NCBI GenBank assembly: GCA_009760855.2
Contig: WPIO01000004.1
Location: forward strand, 12,761,001 to 12,825,000
Length of the DNA: 64,000 nt
Source of the DNA: Cristatella mucedo
Taxonomy: Eukaryota > Bryozoa > Phylactolaemata > Cristatellidae
Direction of reading: 5' to 3'
Every line of letters begins with the position of its first letter. The stretch's first letter is position 1. The notes beneath the pieces were generated by a model. The model did no database searches. It saw only the letters and a program-made list of their open reading frames with translations, and was not told where the DNA came from. Of this stretch, positions 21,986 through 34,005 are shown piece by piece. Position numbers and translations under genes: made by a program.

Positions 21986-22534
21986 GCACTACAATGACTA
22001 AAACTAACTCCTTTCAAGAGATTCACACATTTTCTGGCAGAACCGTAAACAATTCGTACAAACGAAACGCAAGCAGCAGTAATAGTCCATATCCTAACCA
22101 CTGCTGCACTATTATGTCAAGTGGGTCAGGTGGTTGTTTGAACTTTGCCACTATCGGATAACCGGGTTCCTGCCTTCAAGCTCAGGATATCTTTGGCACT
22201 GAACTTGCTAATAAACACTATATAAGGATCTTCATTGCCATCACACTGTTCGCTAAGCACTGCAAGACAAGTGAGCCAGTTTATTCAGGTCAACAAGCTG
22301 ACAGACTTAACTCCAGCCACGGCCATCGGAAGCAACCAGGAAGCAGAGACAAAGTGCATGTGCACGTTGGCCTGATAGCAGAGTCACAGCAGCAATCGGT
22401 GCCAAAGTATGAGGAAGGGTGCCGAGCTAAAGGCACAAAAAAGCTTCTACAATAAAATAAGGGTATACAACGGCAGACAGCAAAAATCCTTATGTCGATG
22501 GATTTGCTATTTTGAGGACTAGCTTTGTAGCAAA

Positions 22535-22851
22535 TCATAACTTAACCTTTTGTCGTAGCCTTTGGCACAGCGAATGCAGTGGCAACTCAAAGTGGCTTGG
22601 CACAGCACGACGGCAGTTGGATTCAAAAAAAGAAAACAGGGGAAACCACACCCGTGTGCGCATACGATCATGCATGAGCAGAGGCTGATTGTCGGCGAGC
22701 GTGTGGTAGTACTGGAACAGTCGCATGGTAATATAGAACGCAATAAATACGTCGATCGAGTAGTGCTCATGGGCTGCCAATATAAAGAAAATACCGAAAA
22801 GGCTCATGATCCACGTGGCAGTGTGTAGATAGTACCAGTGCCTCGGCGTAT
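22535..22851 (-). CDS. SAMD8: SMSr exon 4
   Basis: The acceptor GGTTTGCAG at 22852-22860 precedes the two bases that complete Tyr316. It encodes [13 protein letters not shown], the HEHYSIDV catalytic motif and the cytosolic tail with [11 protein letters not shown], then TGA. Confidence 0.92.
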
Positions 22852-25800
22852 CTGCAAACCATGAAATGAGAAGACTACGAGAATTGTCAGCAGCCGGCAC
22901 GGTATAGCCTCAATTCAGTACAGTTCCCTTCATTAAACGAAAGTCACTAACGCTGGAGCTGTACGAACCGTAGCCACAATGATAATCAGAGTATGACCAG
23001 CTTTCTATGTGAGGTGCAAAAAACACAGGTGTGTAGCGGTTGGCTTTAATGCACCAACAGTCAACAGCCAGCACTGTTTACTAAGTGCTGGGCTCAAATC
23101 AGGCCATTTGAGTTTAGATATATACTATACCAAATGATTTCAAACTCCCTTTATATGGGTTTTTCTATAGTAATCACCTCTCAACTGAATTTATTGTTTC
23201 TTAAATTATGCAATTCTACTTTTGGAGGTACTTCCTGATGTGGCACAGGTGGATAAGAAGGCCTGTGTTTGAATAAACGCGGCACCAAAACAAAAATGCC
23301 TGGGATTACTTTAAAAGTGTCAGTTTGAATGTTTCTGTATCGTGCACTACTCAAAAGTTGGAAGCAATAATGCAACTTGACGACAAACTCAGCAGCAGTG
23401 CAGTGCAGTCCTTTAACTTTTCGATTACAGCAAATTTATCTGTTCTTGCCATATGCATTGTGTGAGCATCCACTTTAGCAGCGATTGCTTCACCTGCAGC
23501 GGGAGTTCAAAATCAAGTGGACGAAGCGCTTTCTCTTTTCGCCCACAATTACGTGTGAGAAGAAACTCTTTTGAGCACCATGTCTTCGTAGCCACTGAAA
23601 CTAATCGATAGTGCCTGCGAATGTCCTCCTAGTTGGTTACTCGTTAATCGCACATCTACGTCTGAAAATGTCCCAACCCCTTAAAGGCCGAGGAGACATG
23701 ACAACGTGCATTGCCACGCACCTACTGCATCGGTGTAACGGGCAGTAACAACACAGCTTCAACCTTGAGTGCTGCCGTGGTAATGAAAGTTTGCCCTAGC
23801 ACACAATTGCACGGATATGGATTATTATGAATCGGTACAATGTGAACTCTGCATCGGCCTTATGCCTTCAGACGGTGCCTTCAATCCACTTGCTTTCGCG
23901 ACAAGTGGCTTTCCTATCGGGAAGCAAAATCAAATGCTGCTGCAGCCTAGGAAGCCAGATTGCTGCCGTGGCTACACGCAGCATCCGCTGGGAACTAGCT
24001 TGGGATGACCGTATACAGAGGTATACTCTGTAAACAGCTCTTCGATAGCCTTCTCTGGAGGGAATTGCACGGCCACGGCAATAGCTGCCGTTTCCCTAGC
24101 TACAACTGCTCTGTGCCTCCTACTCAGCCACGCCCACAGCAATGCGACAACAGCCGGGGCCTCTCAGCTGTCAGCAAAGCACAGGTCCGGTATTCGAACA
24201 GACCGAGCTGATGATAGCAAACCGGGGCTGCAAAGTGCGTAGACTTTGTTGGACAGCCGTGAACTCGGCCCCGGAGCACCTACTACACGAGCAGCTTGCG
24301 TCGACGGCTGCTTTGCCAGCACTCACACAACAGGCATGCACATAAATGCCTCTCAAGCCGAGGGTGCACGGCCGACTCAGCGATTCCTGATTGCCCCTCC
24401 CTCCCCCGATCCGTGTGGCTACGTGCGAAGAATCATTCCGATCCCGAAGCGATTTGGCACAGCCTACTGCTGCACCGTGGGACAGTTTCTTCACCACAGC
24501 AGGTGCGCACTGACGTCGTCTGGGTTATTTCAGGCCCATAGATATAAACACGAGAGACCCGGCAACCACCATCCAACTAAAAATTTGGCAAGTGCACCAC
24601 CTTATGTGGAGCGGCGGTCTGCCACCCTCGGTGTGCTGGTGACGCCTAATCGTTGCTCTCTACGAAGTTCCACGAGAGCTAATTAAAGATACATATGGGT
24701 GAACGAAAATGGGCCTTACAGCTTAGAGAGTTCGTTCATACACAAGTGTGTTCATACATCAGCAGTGGTGCTGGCACTGTCTCGTCACTATTTTTGTTTT
24801 AAGCGTCGGTCTCAACCGACGAGTGGTTACACAGCTTGGCTGGTCGTGACGATTTTACTCGATTAAGCAGAAGCATGGTCTACATTGTCGCAGGGTAGGC
24901 AAGGCACAGGGTTCTATATTGCCTATAGTTATATCTCGAACACGGTTCAGCATGACTTTGGTCGTTAGGGAATCGGCTGCAGGAAAGTCTGCCATGTAAC
25001 CTTGACTTTATTCCTATCCCACCAATGCCACCGATTAAAGAACACTCTTAATCATTACTCATTAGACTGCAATGGGCCTTACGCTAAGTCAATTGCATTA
25101 ATATAAATAATAATAAATCATCGCATTAATATAAATAATAATAAATCATACATTTTTTATAATGCCCACGAAGAACTCAAATCTCTTTCTAGGCACTTTA
25201 GATTTGCTGGATAAAGGAAGCATGCTCGAATGGTTAGTGGTAGCACGCTCAATGAACAACAGGAAAAGGCTACCAGTAGGATACATAAGTCTAGGCAAAC
25301 GCACTGTATGCACCACTAATGCCAGTGTGACGCCAAATTCGACAGATGAGGTAAGAACGGCAGGTGAGAGGCACACAAGGCTACGTGAGCCTGATTAGGG
25401 CATACAGCTGTGGTTCAAAAGCAAAGCCAGGCTCCAGCAAATACCAACTGCATCACGGAGGCCAGTTTTCAGAAAATGCAGAGGCGGCCAGCCTACAGCT
25501 GCATATACATCTCTGGCCAAAACACTACTTTGAATTAGAAATGTGGTCCACTCGCTGTGCAGCTGGCTCGACCGTAGCTAACTCTTCCCTACGAGTGGCA
25601 GGTTACCACACTAACAGCAAGCTACTACTTTATATGCAAGTTATACATCGACCGGATTCCGGCTGTTCACAGGAATTCGATAAATGAGAGTCAAGATTTA
25701 CATCGGGTCGGCAGGCAGGCAGGCAGCTTGCCTGCAATTAGGATACAACCCAAGCTGTTGGCTAGCAAAGTGCTTACGTGGTCTTCTGGACCCACGTTCT

Positions 25801-28565
25801 TACTGGTACTGTATGTGAAGCTACAACATGCTAACAGAACTCGTCTCCCACGACAGCAGCCATCTTCACAGGACTGTGAGAAATTAACTCGACAGAGGAA
25901 AGAAGGTTGTCTGATTCGTCAGCCTCATTTGTATAGCAGCATGAGCCTTCACTGCTATCACCACCGCTTACAGTGAGCAATAGAAGATCGCTCACCGCAG
26001 GACTCGAACCCACGACTTGGGTCGTGAAGAACGACCACCTTACCTTCTAGGCAAAGACCCGGGGGTGGCCTACACTCACCACAGCTCCCTGTGATGTCAT
26101 GTAATGTATCTCCGTCTGTAACTCCACAAGTCATAAAGACCATGTGGATTTTACGCAGGAGAGTTTTGCATAGCGCACTCACAGCCTAAGCGGCTTTCGG
26201 TACGCATTCGGTAGCCAACAGACTTCGTCTTGCGCAACAAAGAGAAAGTGGGAAGCATAGCAGAGTCAGGAGAGCATTTCAAATAAGTCGCCTCAGATCA
26301 CTGGCTGCTTACAGAGCAATTTGCAAAGAGGGTTCACAGTACAGTACGCATCCACCCCACTATTAGCTGTATCAGCTAATCCCGATACTCACAGCACCTA
26401 ATTAGCACTCAAAGCAACTGCATCATTGTCATACAATAGCTTTATATTTGCTGGTACCAAGTCCTGCTGCTCCGAAGGCGCACCACCAGACCTGCCTCTT
26501 CACAAACGAATTGTCACGCGACATTACCCCCCCCCCCCCCCCCCCCCGCAGCCCAGGTGGCAACCAGTGCAGCTAAAGCTAGATTGCAGACGACCGATAG
26601 TAACTAGGCCCTGTATCGCAGGATATGGACTAGCAGAATAAAGGTCATTTTGGACAATAAGTCTTTGTAAGCTTGACACACATATCCACACCCACCAGTC
26701 GTCTTCCTAATTTCCACTCACTCTTCTGACTCAAGTCATTTGGCTGTACCTTTGATCAATCTCAAATCCTTTGCAGATCGTGCCTCAAGTTCGTAGCTCT
26801 CGAAGCCTGAAATTCGCCCCTAACTGAAGTAATGACATCTCCTGACCTAACATTTAAAAAGAAGCTACAATGCACATGTTCTTCAAAGCATTTAGCTGAC
26901 TCATGTAACTTATCCTTTGTGTGCTTATGCGTGCTGTGACAGTGGTTAACACTGACCGATTGACATGATTCCTTTACAGCAAATGCCTAGAAAGAGATCT
27001 AGTTATCTCAGGGTGCTACACAATGTCTTATTAATTTTAAATCAGCGAAAGCTAATAACAGCAGCAAAGCGCATGCACCGGCCTGTGCTGACATGCATCA
27101 AGTAAGCCCTGCTCAATGCTCACATTCAGTTATAAACATGTTCAGCATTGTGGCTATGACCGTGTGTCCGCTGAACATGTAATCTCCGCACGTTCGGACT
27201 CCCTGGAGTGACATGCCCATACCGCTCCATATGACATACGCCCTCTCGAGCTTGTCCCCAAGCGTGCCGAAGTGCTACAACCGAAAATGCAATCGGGCGC
27301 TGGCGAACGCATGACATGCACAGCTGATCTGCAAGCACGACGTAAAGTGCGTAGAGTGCCTAGAAAGAGATTTAAGTTCTCCGAGGGTGCCACACGACTG
27401 TATTGCCAGCGACTGGCTAGTGACTTACGTGGGGCTTGCAATCGAGATGAATCCCGGGAACCGAGAGTGAAGTGATCAGCATCGTAACGCAGCGAAGAAG
27501 GAAGACGCTTCCCAGCAAAGAGAAGTAGCGTCGGATCACTACAAATCTGCACACCGGCCCAACGTTTGCTGACAGTAAGTAACAACGGCTGCGACGTCGC
27601 CCGTGCGGGCGTGAGAGGTGCACAAAGCCCGAGCTCCAAAGACCGACCCACGGACGTACAGGAGCCGCGAGAGAGACTCCCCTACTCTTCTCTCCCCCTC
27701 CGCTCGCTCGGCCTGCACGTACCACTGCAGGCCGAGCGAGCGGTGTGCGGAAAAGGCAGGCGAATCCGTGTCGAGCGGCAACTGGCGAATCCAATCGCGA
27801 AAGCTTAAGGACAAACAGCCACACGCTCGAACGAACGCGCGCTGCCCGCGAAATCGGGCGGTGGCGAAGGCAGCGGCGTCAGGCTTACCTGTGCTTGTGA
27901 AAGATGACCAGAGCCGCCCACAGGATGGCTAGAACAACGATGATTAGTTCCGACAGAGCGAACGCCCAAGGTATATATGGAAAGTTATCCAGAAAGATAT
28001 CGGGCAAAGGAGGATACTGCTTGGTATCCGGTACGCGTTCGTGCACGACGGTCATGACAAACGACGTGATAAAGAATACCACGATAGCATAAATAAGGCT
28101 TAGTAGTGCCTTTCCGATTTCGGGCTCAATAACGTCATCCCTACAGCTACCATTAGCATTCCGATGTCTGCTTGGGCGGTCGCCCGCGCCGTCAGCGTGC
28201 CAGCCTTCTCTGTTGCACCGATCCGCTGACGCAGCCAGCAGCTCTGCAGCCGGCACAGAGCCGCCGAAATCGGTCGCCGACGTTCCATTCAACTCCCCGG
28301 TCCCATCGCAAGATCCGTCGGACGCTTTGACGGTTGCCCGCAGAGACCTGATGAGGGCGTGCAGCCTTTTGATGTCGCCCAGGCAAGCCAGCTGCAGAGG
28401 CGGCAGCCTCAGATCATCTTCCGTAAGTAGTAAGAGACAGTTCCCGTCTATCCGGTGGTCGCTGCACAATTTCTTCGAGTAGTGGCCAAAGCCGTTGCCC
28501 CGCAGCCATTGACCGACGCGCTCTACAGACCACTGGCGAACCGCTCGGTCAGGGGTTTCTCCCAT
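22535..28565 (-). CDS. SAMD8: Sphingomyelin synthase-related protein (SAMD8/SMSr type), 420 aa, four exons
   Basis: Exons 28565-27889, 27546-27429, 27274-27124 and 22851-22535 (TGA) join in phase to 421 codons including the stop. Residues about 9-75 form a SAM domain ([20 protein letters not shown]). Membrane helices begin near residue 151. [30 protein letters not shown] (residues 294-303) and [10 protein letters not shown] (341-350) are diagnostic of the sphingomyelin synthase family. Putative catalytic residues are H302, H345 and D349; the 43- and 4-residue spacings equal H285/H328/D332 of human SMS1. Known SMSr makes ceramide phosphoethanolamine in the ER and acts as a ceramide sensor; activity here is inferred. 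The ATG at 28565 is preferred over an upstream ATG at 28688 because it places the SAM domain near the N-terminus as in known SAMD8. Intron 1 is 342 bp, intron 2 is 154 bp, and intron 3 is 4.3 kb and full of repeats. Confidence 0.92.
25143..25300 (-). repeat. LINE A 3' end fragment
   Basis: An (ATT)n tail and the sequence AACTCAAATCTCTTTCTAGG, followed by 3' UTR sequence (GCATGCTCGAATGGTTAGTG), match LINE A read on the minus strand. Confidence 0.7.
25905..26055 (-). repeat. SINE2 copy
   Basis: The body (TCACTGCTATCACCACCGCT) and head complement (GACTCGAACCCACGACTTGG) match the SINE2 family. The palindromic head section is shortened. Confidence 0.65.
26095..26280 (-). repeat. LINE B 3' end fragment
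   Basis: The sequence ATGTATCTCCGTCTGTAACT through CTAAGCGGCTTTCGGTACGC is the complement of the LINE B 3' UTR and the last RT codons. Confidence 0.8.
26526..26547 (+). repeat. Poly-C tract
   Basis: More than twenty consecutive C inside intron 3 of the SMSr gene; the length is likely unreliable in an assembly. Confidence 0.8.
26850..27030 (+). repeat. LINE A 3' end fragment
   Basis: LINE A 3' UTR landmarks (TGTGCTTATGCGTGCTGTGA, then GCAAATGCCTAGAAAGAGAT) in plus orientation. It ends about 95 bp from SMSr exon 3, antisense to the gene. Confidence 0.65.
27124..27274 (-). CDS. SAMD8: SMSr exon 3
   Basis: The acceptor CGGTTGTAG and donor GAAT|GTGAGC enclose 50 codons plus one base. It encodes [14 protein letters not shown] and [14 protein letters not shown] with the first catalytic His. 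Arg replaces the His that human SAMD8 has just before TCGD. Confidence 0.9.
27345..27405 (+). repeat. LINE/SINE tail inside a 154-bp intron
   Basis: GTGCCTAGAAAGAGATTTAAG and TTCTCCGAGGGTGCC match the LINE A 3' hairpin. It occupies over a third of SMSr intron 2 (27275-27428), antisense to the gene. Confidence 0.7.
27429..27546 (-). CDS. SAMD8: SMSr exon 2
   Basis: The acceptor GGTGTGCAG and donor CAC|GTAAGT. The first base completes Arg226. It encodes a membrane helix with [19 protein letters not shown], a signature of the family, and ends phase 0. Confidence 0.92.
27889..28565 (-). CDS. SAMD8: SMSr exon 1 (SAM domain and first two membrane helices)
   Basis: ATG at 28565-28563; the donor ACAG|GTAAGC leaves two bases of Arg226. 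It holds the SAM domain, an acidic/Ser linker and the first two helices with the luminal loop [15 protein letters not shown] between them. Confidence 0.9.
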
Positions 28566-29111
28566 GCCAGGAACTGATACCGCTAGGCACAGTTCATTCC
28601 ACGAGCAGTGAGTGTCGAGATCAAGAGCGTGGTACAGCGTCAGACGCAAGAGAATGACATCAGTACCGCGACCTTGACTTTCCCGCAATTTCCGGATCTT
28701 GAGGTTATCGTAATGTGTTGTTCGCCCTCTAAGGTTGACGTCACAGTTGTCTGGGCGTTCTCACATCGCGGCGCGGTCGCGTGAGGGCGCGTAGACCTCG
28801 CGGCAGGGGTGGCGGGTGGTATCGACCTTGGGCACGGTTTTCGCCAGGCAGCTATCAAACAAGAAAGATTCTCGTTCGTGTCTTTCCGGCTTAAGGAGCG
28901 AACACGTGCTAGCGATGCTGTGGGCGTGGCCACGCCCACAAGTGGTTCCGCCCAAGGCGGACTCAACACTCCGCCCGGCCAACAAGGCGTGCAACGTACC
29001 GCCTCATTAGGCGCTGCATTTGAACTGGATTTAATTGAAACGGGTCGGCTGTGGTCGCGTGACCCGCTAGTCCCGCAACGGGGAACTTTCAGCCGGTGCG
29101 TCGGTCTGTAC

Positions 29112-29185
29112 GCACGCTATCCACTCGAACGGCTATCACTACCGCTCGCAGTGGCCAATAAGGAGTCGACCACCGCCGTACTCAA
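29112..29185 (-). repeat. SINE2 partial copy
   Basis: The sequence ACGGCTATCACTACCGCTCG and the following CAATAAGGAGTCGACCACCG match the SINE2 body in minus orientation. The tRNA head is lost. Confidence 0.45.
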
Positions 29186-29187
29186 AT

Positions 29188-29268
29188 TCATGAAACCTAA
29201 ACCCTAAGGCCAAAGGCCTAAAGCCTAAAGCCTAAATCTTAAAACCTCAACCCAAAGCCTTAAACCAC
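29188..29268 (+). repeat. Degenerate CCTAAA-type repeat
   Basis: About ten imperfect units of (G)CCTAAA / CCCTAA lie in tandem. It resembles an interstitial telomere-like array but the units vary, so its origin is open. Confidence 0.6.
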
Positions 29269-29269
29269 T

Positions 29270-30360
29270 GCTTGCGGAAGTGTTTGCGTGAAGGTTCTCC
29301 TACCGCTATATAATTGAGGCTGTTAAATCAGCTTACTTTAATTTTTTTTTAATGCAACCCTGGATGACTGCTACCCTTTGCTTCCGAAATGAGACCCGAC
29401 TGCACAAATTTCATCAACTTGCCGGCGCCGCGTCTGCTTTCCCAACCTTAGAATTGCAACTACTGTTCACATTAGTAAGACTTTTCCGACCAGCTTTCAA
29501 CGCACTTTTGTGCATATAACTTCGACGGTAATAATAAGCAGGCTCCCATAGCTCGAAGCGTTCAGTTAAGCCTTGTGCCAGTGTTTCTATCACGTTGCAT
29601 TCCCACAAGAAGGTAACTGCCGCCAAGCGTGCCGCCAAGCGTCCCGATCCTGCAGGCAAACCCCAAACCCTGCCCAATAGCCTTCGCATACCGCAGCACT
29701 GCAGCAGGCTGACTGCGTGCAATAGCGACCGCGGCGGGGCTCGGGCAGTCCACCGCAGGTGCCCGCGCTGAGGGCCGCTCAATCAGCGGGAAAACTAACT
29801 GCAGTTCGGAGGTCAACACTCAGCATAAGAAACCCCTAAACACTCAGATGGCTTTGCGAATATGCTGACGGAGCATACAGCCACACCTGCTTACGCGAGC
29901 TCGCTCAATCGTTCTACGAACTACCCATTGCTATGACAAACCGAACGTATCTGTTTTAATAATGCCAGCCCATTTGCATTGGTTGTCCTATGAAAACCTA
30001 GAGCTCAAGCAGACGCCTTTGAGCTGGCCAGTTCTCGCGAGCAGCTAGTCTGTGAGTAGCTCAGGCCATTGCCGAACAATCTCCGCTGGACCCCACAAGA
30101 TTAGGGATTTCTATCCTAGACCGCATTCGGGGCAATGTTAAATGCTGTTTATACTACAGTTCTCGGCCGTTCACCAAACGACTTAAGGAACTAATAAGGA
30201 TGATGCATCTTTCGTATAGCACCCTAACCGAACTCGATTAACCTCTATCATTGCGCTTTAAAACTCCCGGCAAGAGAGTCAGGATCCAGGGGTTAGTGGC
30301 AATGTGTTGGCTGAATCCGCTTCACAGCCATTGCGCCGGATGAATTCACCTTGACCTTTA
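29270..30360. other. No gene seen
   Basis: Short ORFs only, on both strands, with no domain or splice support and no match to other repeats in the window. Confidence 0.45.
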
Positions 30361-30379
30361 GTGCATCACTGACTCAGGA

Positions 30380-30610
30380 GACCGGCTGTTTGTGGAGCTG
30401 CAGACTACAGCTGATTGGCTGTACCTCAGCCAATTGTATTCATTCAGGACTACTATAAATTGGACCCGTTTCCTACTTGTTCTTAGTCCGTGTTTCCGTA
30501 TTTGGATACGGTCCACGTTGTGTTCGTTGGCTGCAGTAATAAACTACCGTAATTTTCTCGACCGTTGACTGGTGAATGGCTTCACGGCAGCACTGCGTCT
30601 CACAGCATGC
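30380..30610 (+). promoter_or_regulatory. Promoter- or LTR-like block
   Basis: CCAAT (CAGCCAATTG), then a TATA-like ACTATAAATTGG, then about 90 bp later an AATAAAC signal and CTGCAG-rich sequence. The order CCAAT, TATA, poly(A) in 200 bp is typical of an LTR, but no second copy or target duplication was found here. Confidence 0.3.
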
Positions 30611-30659
30611 ACATTATCCAGCACGAAAAAGCATCAGCAAAGATCGGCGAGCTCTGCCG

Positions 30660-30915
30660 CCACCGTTTAGTAGGATCGCTGGCTAGTAATGTGCACTGAA
30701 TCGTACACGCAGGCATACACGCAAAGCACGCCGCAGAAAAAATAGACACGAACAAGAATAGACACAGGTTCACCGGGGCAAAGGAACGCTGACCGGAGCA
30801 GATGCGTCTTTAGCTGAGGCTCAAGTTCATTGCAGGCAGTGACCGAAGCCGTGCGCGAGTTCCAGACTTTTGGCGCATACGAGCGTCGGCGCATACGCGC
30901 GCCGCAAAGAGTTCA
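30660..30915 (-). repeat. LINE C fragment (RT C-terminus)
   Basis: Minus-strand reading RSYAPKVWNS...QLKTHLL matches the C-terminal blocks of L2/CR1-type RTs and the fragments at 38900-39125 and 47520-47640, but is distinct from families A and B. Confidence 0.5.
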
Positions 30916-31069
30916 ACTGCCGTGCGAGATACGGAGTGACGAGTGGATGGTGACAGACGGCGGGTGGTGGCTACGTTCAATGTCCAGTCGTCAAGCTTGG
31001 AATGCTGGCTTTTCCGTTCATCATTCGTTACGTTTTTTCAAGTTGGCCTTCGCAGGCCAATCATCATCG

Positions 31070-31225
31070 CGAAAATCTAGTGGCTAAAGTGCTCGCCTCA
31101 ACCAAGGTAAAGGTGGCCTTATTTGATGACCGTGGTCGTGGGCTCGAGCCTCACGGTATATGGGAAGCGCCTGAATGGAGATCTAGCTCTCTCGGGGTGC
31201 GATACAAAAGAATTATGTTTTTTTA
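31070..31225 (+). repeat. SINE1 copy
   Basis: Head GTGGCTAAAGTGCTCGCCTC, B box GGGCTCGAGCC near 31141 and tail GCGCCTGAATGGAGATCTAG with CTCTCGGGGTGCGATAC. It is a full-length but diverged copy. Confidence 0.7.
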
Positions 31226-31229
31226 ATTA

Positions 31230-32085
31230 CACGAAAAAGAAATGTAAGCAGACAGAACCGAATTTCTGACGGGTACTTGGATGTTAAGAGTCTAAGACCA
31301 AGGCGTACACCGGGTATCGATCGATTGCCAGTCAATCGATTTAGACTCACAAGAGCTGATAAAATCAATAAGGCAGGGTAGAATATAGGTGGGTCATGCC
31401 TACCGAAGCTAGCCCGTCTAAGCGGTGTGTGAGGAAAAAGTAGCCAACAATGACGACAATTAAATGAAAACATGCATACGAAATAAAAAGTGAGTAGAAA
31501 AAACAACTTTTCTCTTTGCTGCTTCAGCAGATTCATTGATGCCAGGCTTGATATAAATGCGCATAGTAGCACCGAGGACTTAGCAATGTTTTATATGCTT
31601 GATTTTTGGAGAAGCTTTGTCGTTGCAAAGATTCCAGTTACTCAGGGAAGTTCAATTTCGTGCTTCCCAAAGTAGCTGCATGTGTTGTGTAAGGATGGTG
31701 CAAATTCAAAAAAAAAAATTTCATAATGCTGACGCTAGGACTTGGTGGATATTAGGTAGATATAAAAGTAAATCGGCAATTCCTGCTGTTCAGAAAGCAT
31801 GCAAAGAGAGGTCGAATACTCGATACTCGAATACGCTTCAAAACTCACAATGACCCTTCCTAGTCAAAAGATACGTTTTTTTATTCACCCACATCGAACA
31901 CAAGTGGCAGTAAGCCATGAGACGTGCAATGCTGTGACAGCTTTCGGATAGCATTTCAGTAGACTGCCTACGTTGCACTATAGGCAGGGCTCGTGTTAGT
32001 AGCGGTGCTGCTGATTTTTTAGCTTACGTTCCATACAATAATAGCGTTAAAAAAATCCAGAATATGTAGATCCTCTGTCAGTTGC
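31230..32085. other. No gene seen
   Basis: AT-rich sequence with short ORFs and no domain or repeat match. Confidence 0.45.
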
Positions 32086-32091
32086 CGTAGG

Positions 32092-34005
32092 TGGCTGTAA
32101 ATGTATCTCCGTCAGTAACTCCGCAAAGTCATAAAGACCATGTGGGTGTTACGCAGGAGAGCTTTCTATAGCGCACTCACAGCCTAAGCGACTTTCGGTA
32201 CGCATTCGGTAGCCAACAGACTTCGTCTCACGCAACAAAGAAAAAGTGGGAAGCATAGCAGAGTTAGGAGAGCAGTTGAGGTAGTGAGTAGCATAGAAGT
32301 AGCAGTTCAGGACCGCTGAAAAAGATGTGCCAGAGTCGGCAGTTGGAGAGTAGATGTCGTTGCGTAAGAATTGTGGAAGCGAGTTCCACAGTCTAGGACC
32401 TGCAGAGCTAAAGCTTCTGTCACCAACTGTCTTTAAGCGGAGGAATGGGACAGCTAATTTATTGTCCACACAGGACCGGAGGGCGCGAAGAAGCTGAAAC
32501 TGAGGCAGCAGTTCAGCCAGGTATTAAGGAGCCAAGCCGTGGCGGGCCTTGTGGGTCAGCATAAGAACTTTGCTCTGTATCCTTTGCTCAACCGGCAACC
32601 ATCCTAGCTCTTTCAGAAGAGGTGACACGTGCTCAAACCGCTGGGACTTGAAGACCAGCCTTGCAGCCATATTCATAGTCTGCTGTAGTGGTATAATAGC
32701 TTTCTTTGGCAGCCCAGCCAAAAGGGAATTACAATAATCAAGCCGATACAGAACTAAAGAGCTAGTTAAATTTTTTACAAGCCACTGTGGGAGACTGCTT
32801 CTAATCTTGGATATGGATCGGATGTGATGGCTAGCTGTAGAGGCAGTTTTCTGAATGAAGCTTTTGAAATTGAGGCAGCTGTCGAACACGACACCTAGAT
32901 TACGAGCATGTGGTGAAGGTCGCACAATAGCATCACCTATTAGAACAGCAAAGCCTTTTAGTCCAGCTACACGCTTAGGGTGTCCTATGAGCAGCAGTTC
33001 GGTTTTATAGTCATTTAATTTCAGGAAGTTTTCCGACATCCAGGATCGAATATCGGCAAGGCAAGCATTCAGTTTCTCAGTTGCTGCAGCAGATTCCGAC
33101 GGTTTAAATGACAAATACAACTGAGTATCGTCAGCATAGAAGTGATATCCTATTCCATAGGCCTTAATCACTTTTCCCAGAGGTTGTGTTTAAATGGAGA
33201 ACAGCAAGGGACCAAGTACAGACCCTTGAGGGACTCCACAGGTGACCCTTCTCATGTCTGAGACCTGACCCCCACACGACACGGATCGAACACGATCAGA
33301 CAAGTATGATTTAAACCATGCCAGTGCTTCGTCTGTCAGACCGATCGTTGTTCTCAATCGTTCAAGCAGAACTTCGTCATCAATGGTGTCGAAGGCAGCA
33401 GACAGATCTAGCAGAGCTAGGGCAGTGACATTCCCGTCGTTGTTGCCACGTAGAATGTCATTGTTAACACGGAGGAGAGCAGTTTCAGTAGAGTGCTGCC
33501 TCTTGAACCCTGATTGAAATGTTTCTGACATTCCATTATTTTCAATATGTTCAACTAGCTGCTTAGCAACAATTTTTTCAAGAATCTTTGATAAGAACGG
33601 AAGAAGGGAAACTGGACGATAGTTTGCTAGGACCTCTGTGTCTAATCCGGGCTTTTTAAGAATAGGTCTAACGATTGCCGATTTGAAGGACTTGGGGACG
33701 ACCCCTTTTCCCAAAGCATCGAAGAAAGCATTACAAATCTTGGTTATGGCAGGGCTAAGTTGGTCTGCAAGTGAAGACCACAGAGATGAAGGTATAGGGT
33801 CTTCAGGAGACGAGCTCTTTTTGCTAGACCTTATTAAAGCAGCCACATCACAGGCAGAAACATCTGAGAACCTTTTAAGAAAGGTCACAGGTTGAGGAAC
33901 GGCGATTGCTTTGGTCGGAGGGGGCTTAATGGAGGCACGAATGTGCACAATTTTTTCATTTAAGAAGTCTGCAAACTTTTCGGCTGAAGCTGTCGGCTAC
34001 GCTTC
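32092..34005 (-). mobile_element. LINE family B, 5'-truncated copy 2
   Basis: The longer of the two good family B copies: the 5' part near 34005 runs through N-terminal RT (33190-33948) and C-terminal RT (32149-33171) to the 3' UTR at 32092. The N-terminal block has NYRPVSLLPFLSKILEKI, FQSGFKRQHSTETALLRV, LALLDLSAAFDTID and [21 protein letters not shown] at 33190-33192 follows, the same codon position as in copy 1, and a second stop splits the C-terminal part near 32522. No endonuclease remains. Confidence 0.88.
33190..33948 (-). pseudogene. LINE B reverse transcriptase, N-terminal block
   Basis: Palm/finger motifs of an L2/CR1-like RT including the first catalytic Asp in SAAFDTIDDE and the PQGSVLGP motif. 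The frame is open up to the shared TAA, which falls about 20 codons before FYADD. Confidence 0.85.

Larger units (their letters stand above)
22861..27100. other. SMSr intron 3, repeat-filled
   Basis: No exon found. It contains a LINE A 3' fragment (25143-25300, minus), SINE2 (25905-26055, minus), a LINE B 3' end (26095-26280, minus), a poly-C run (26526-26547) and a LINE A 3' fragment (26850-27030, plus). The rest is unrecognised. Confidence 0.6.
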
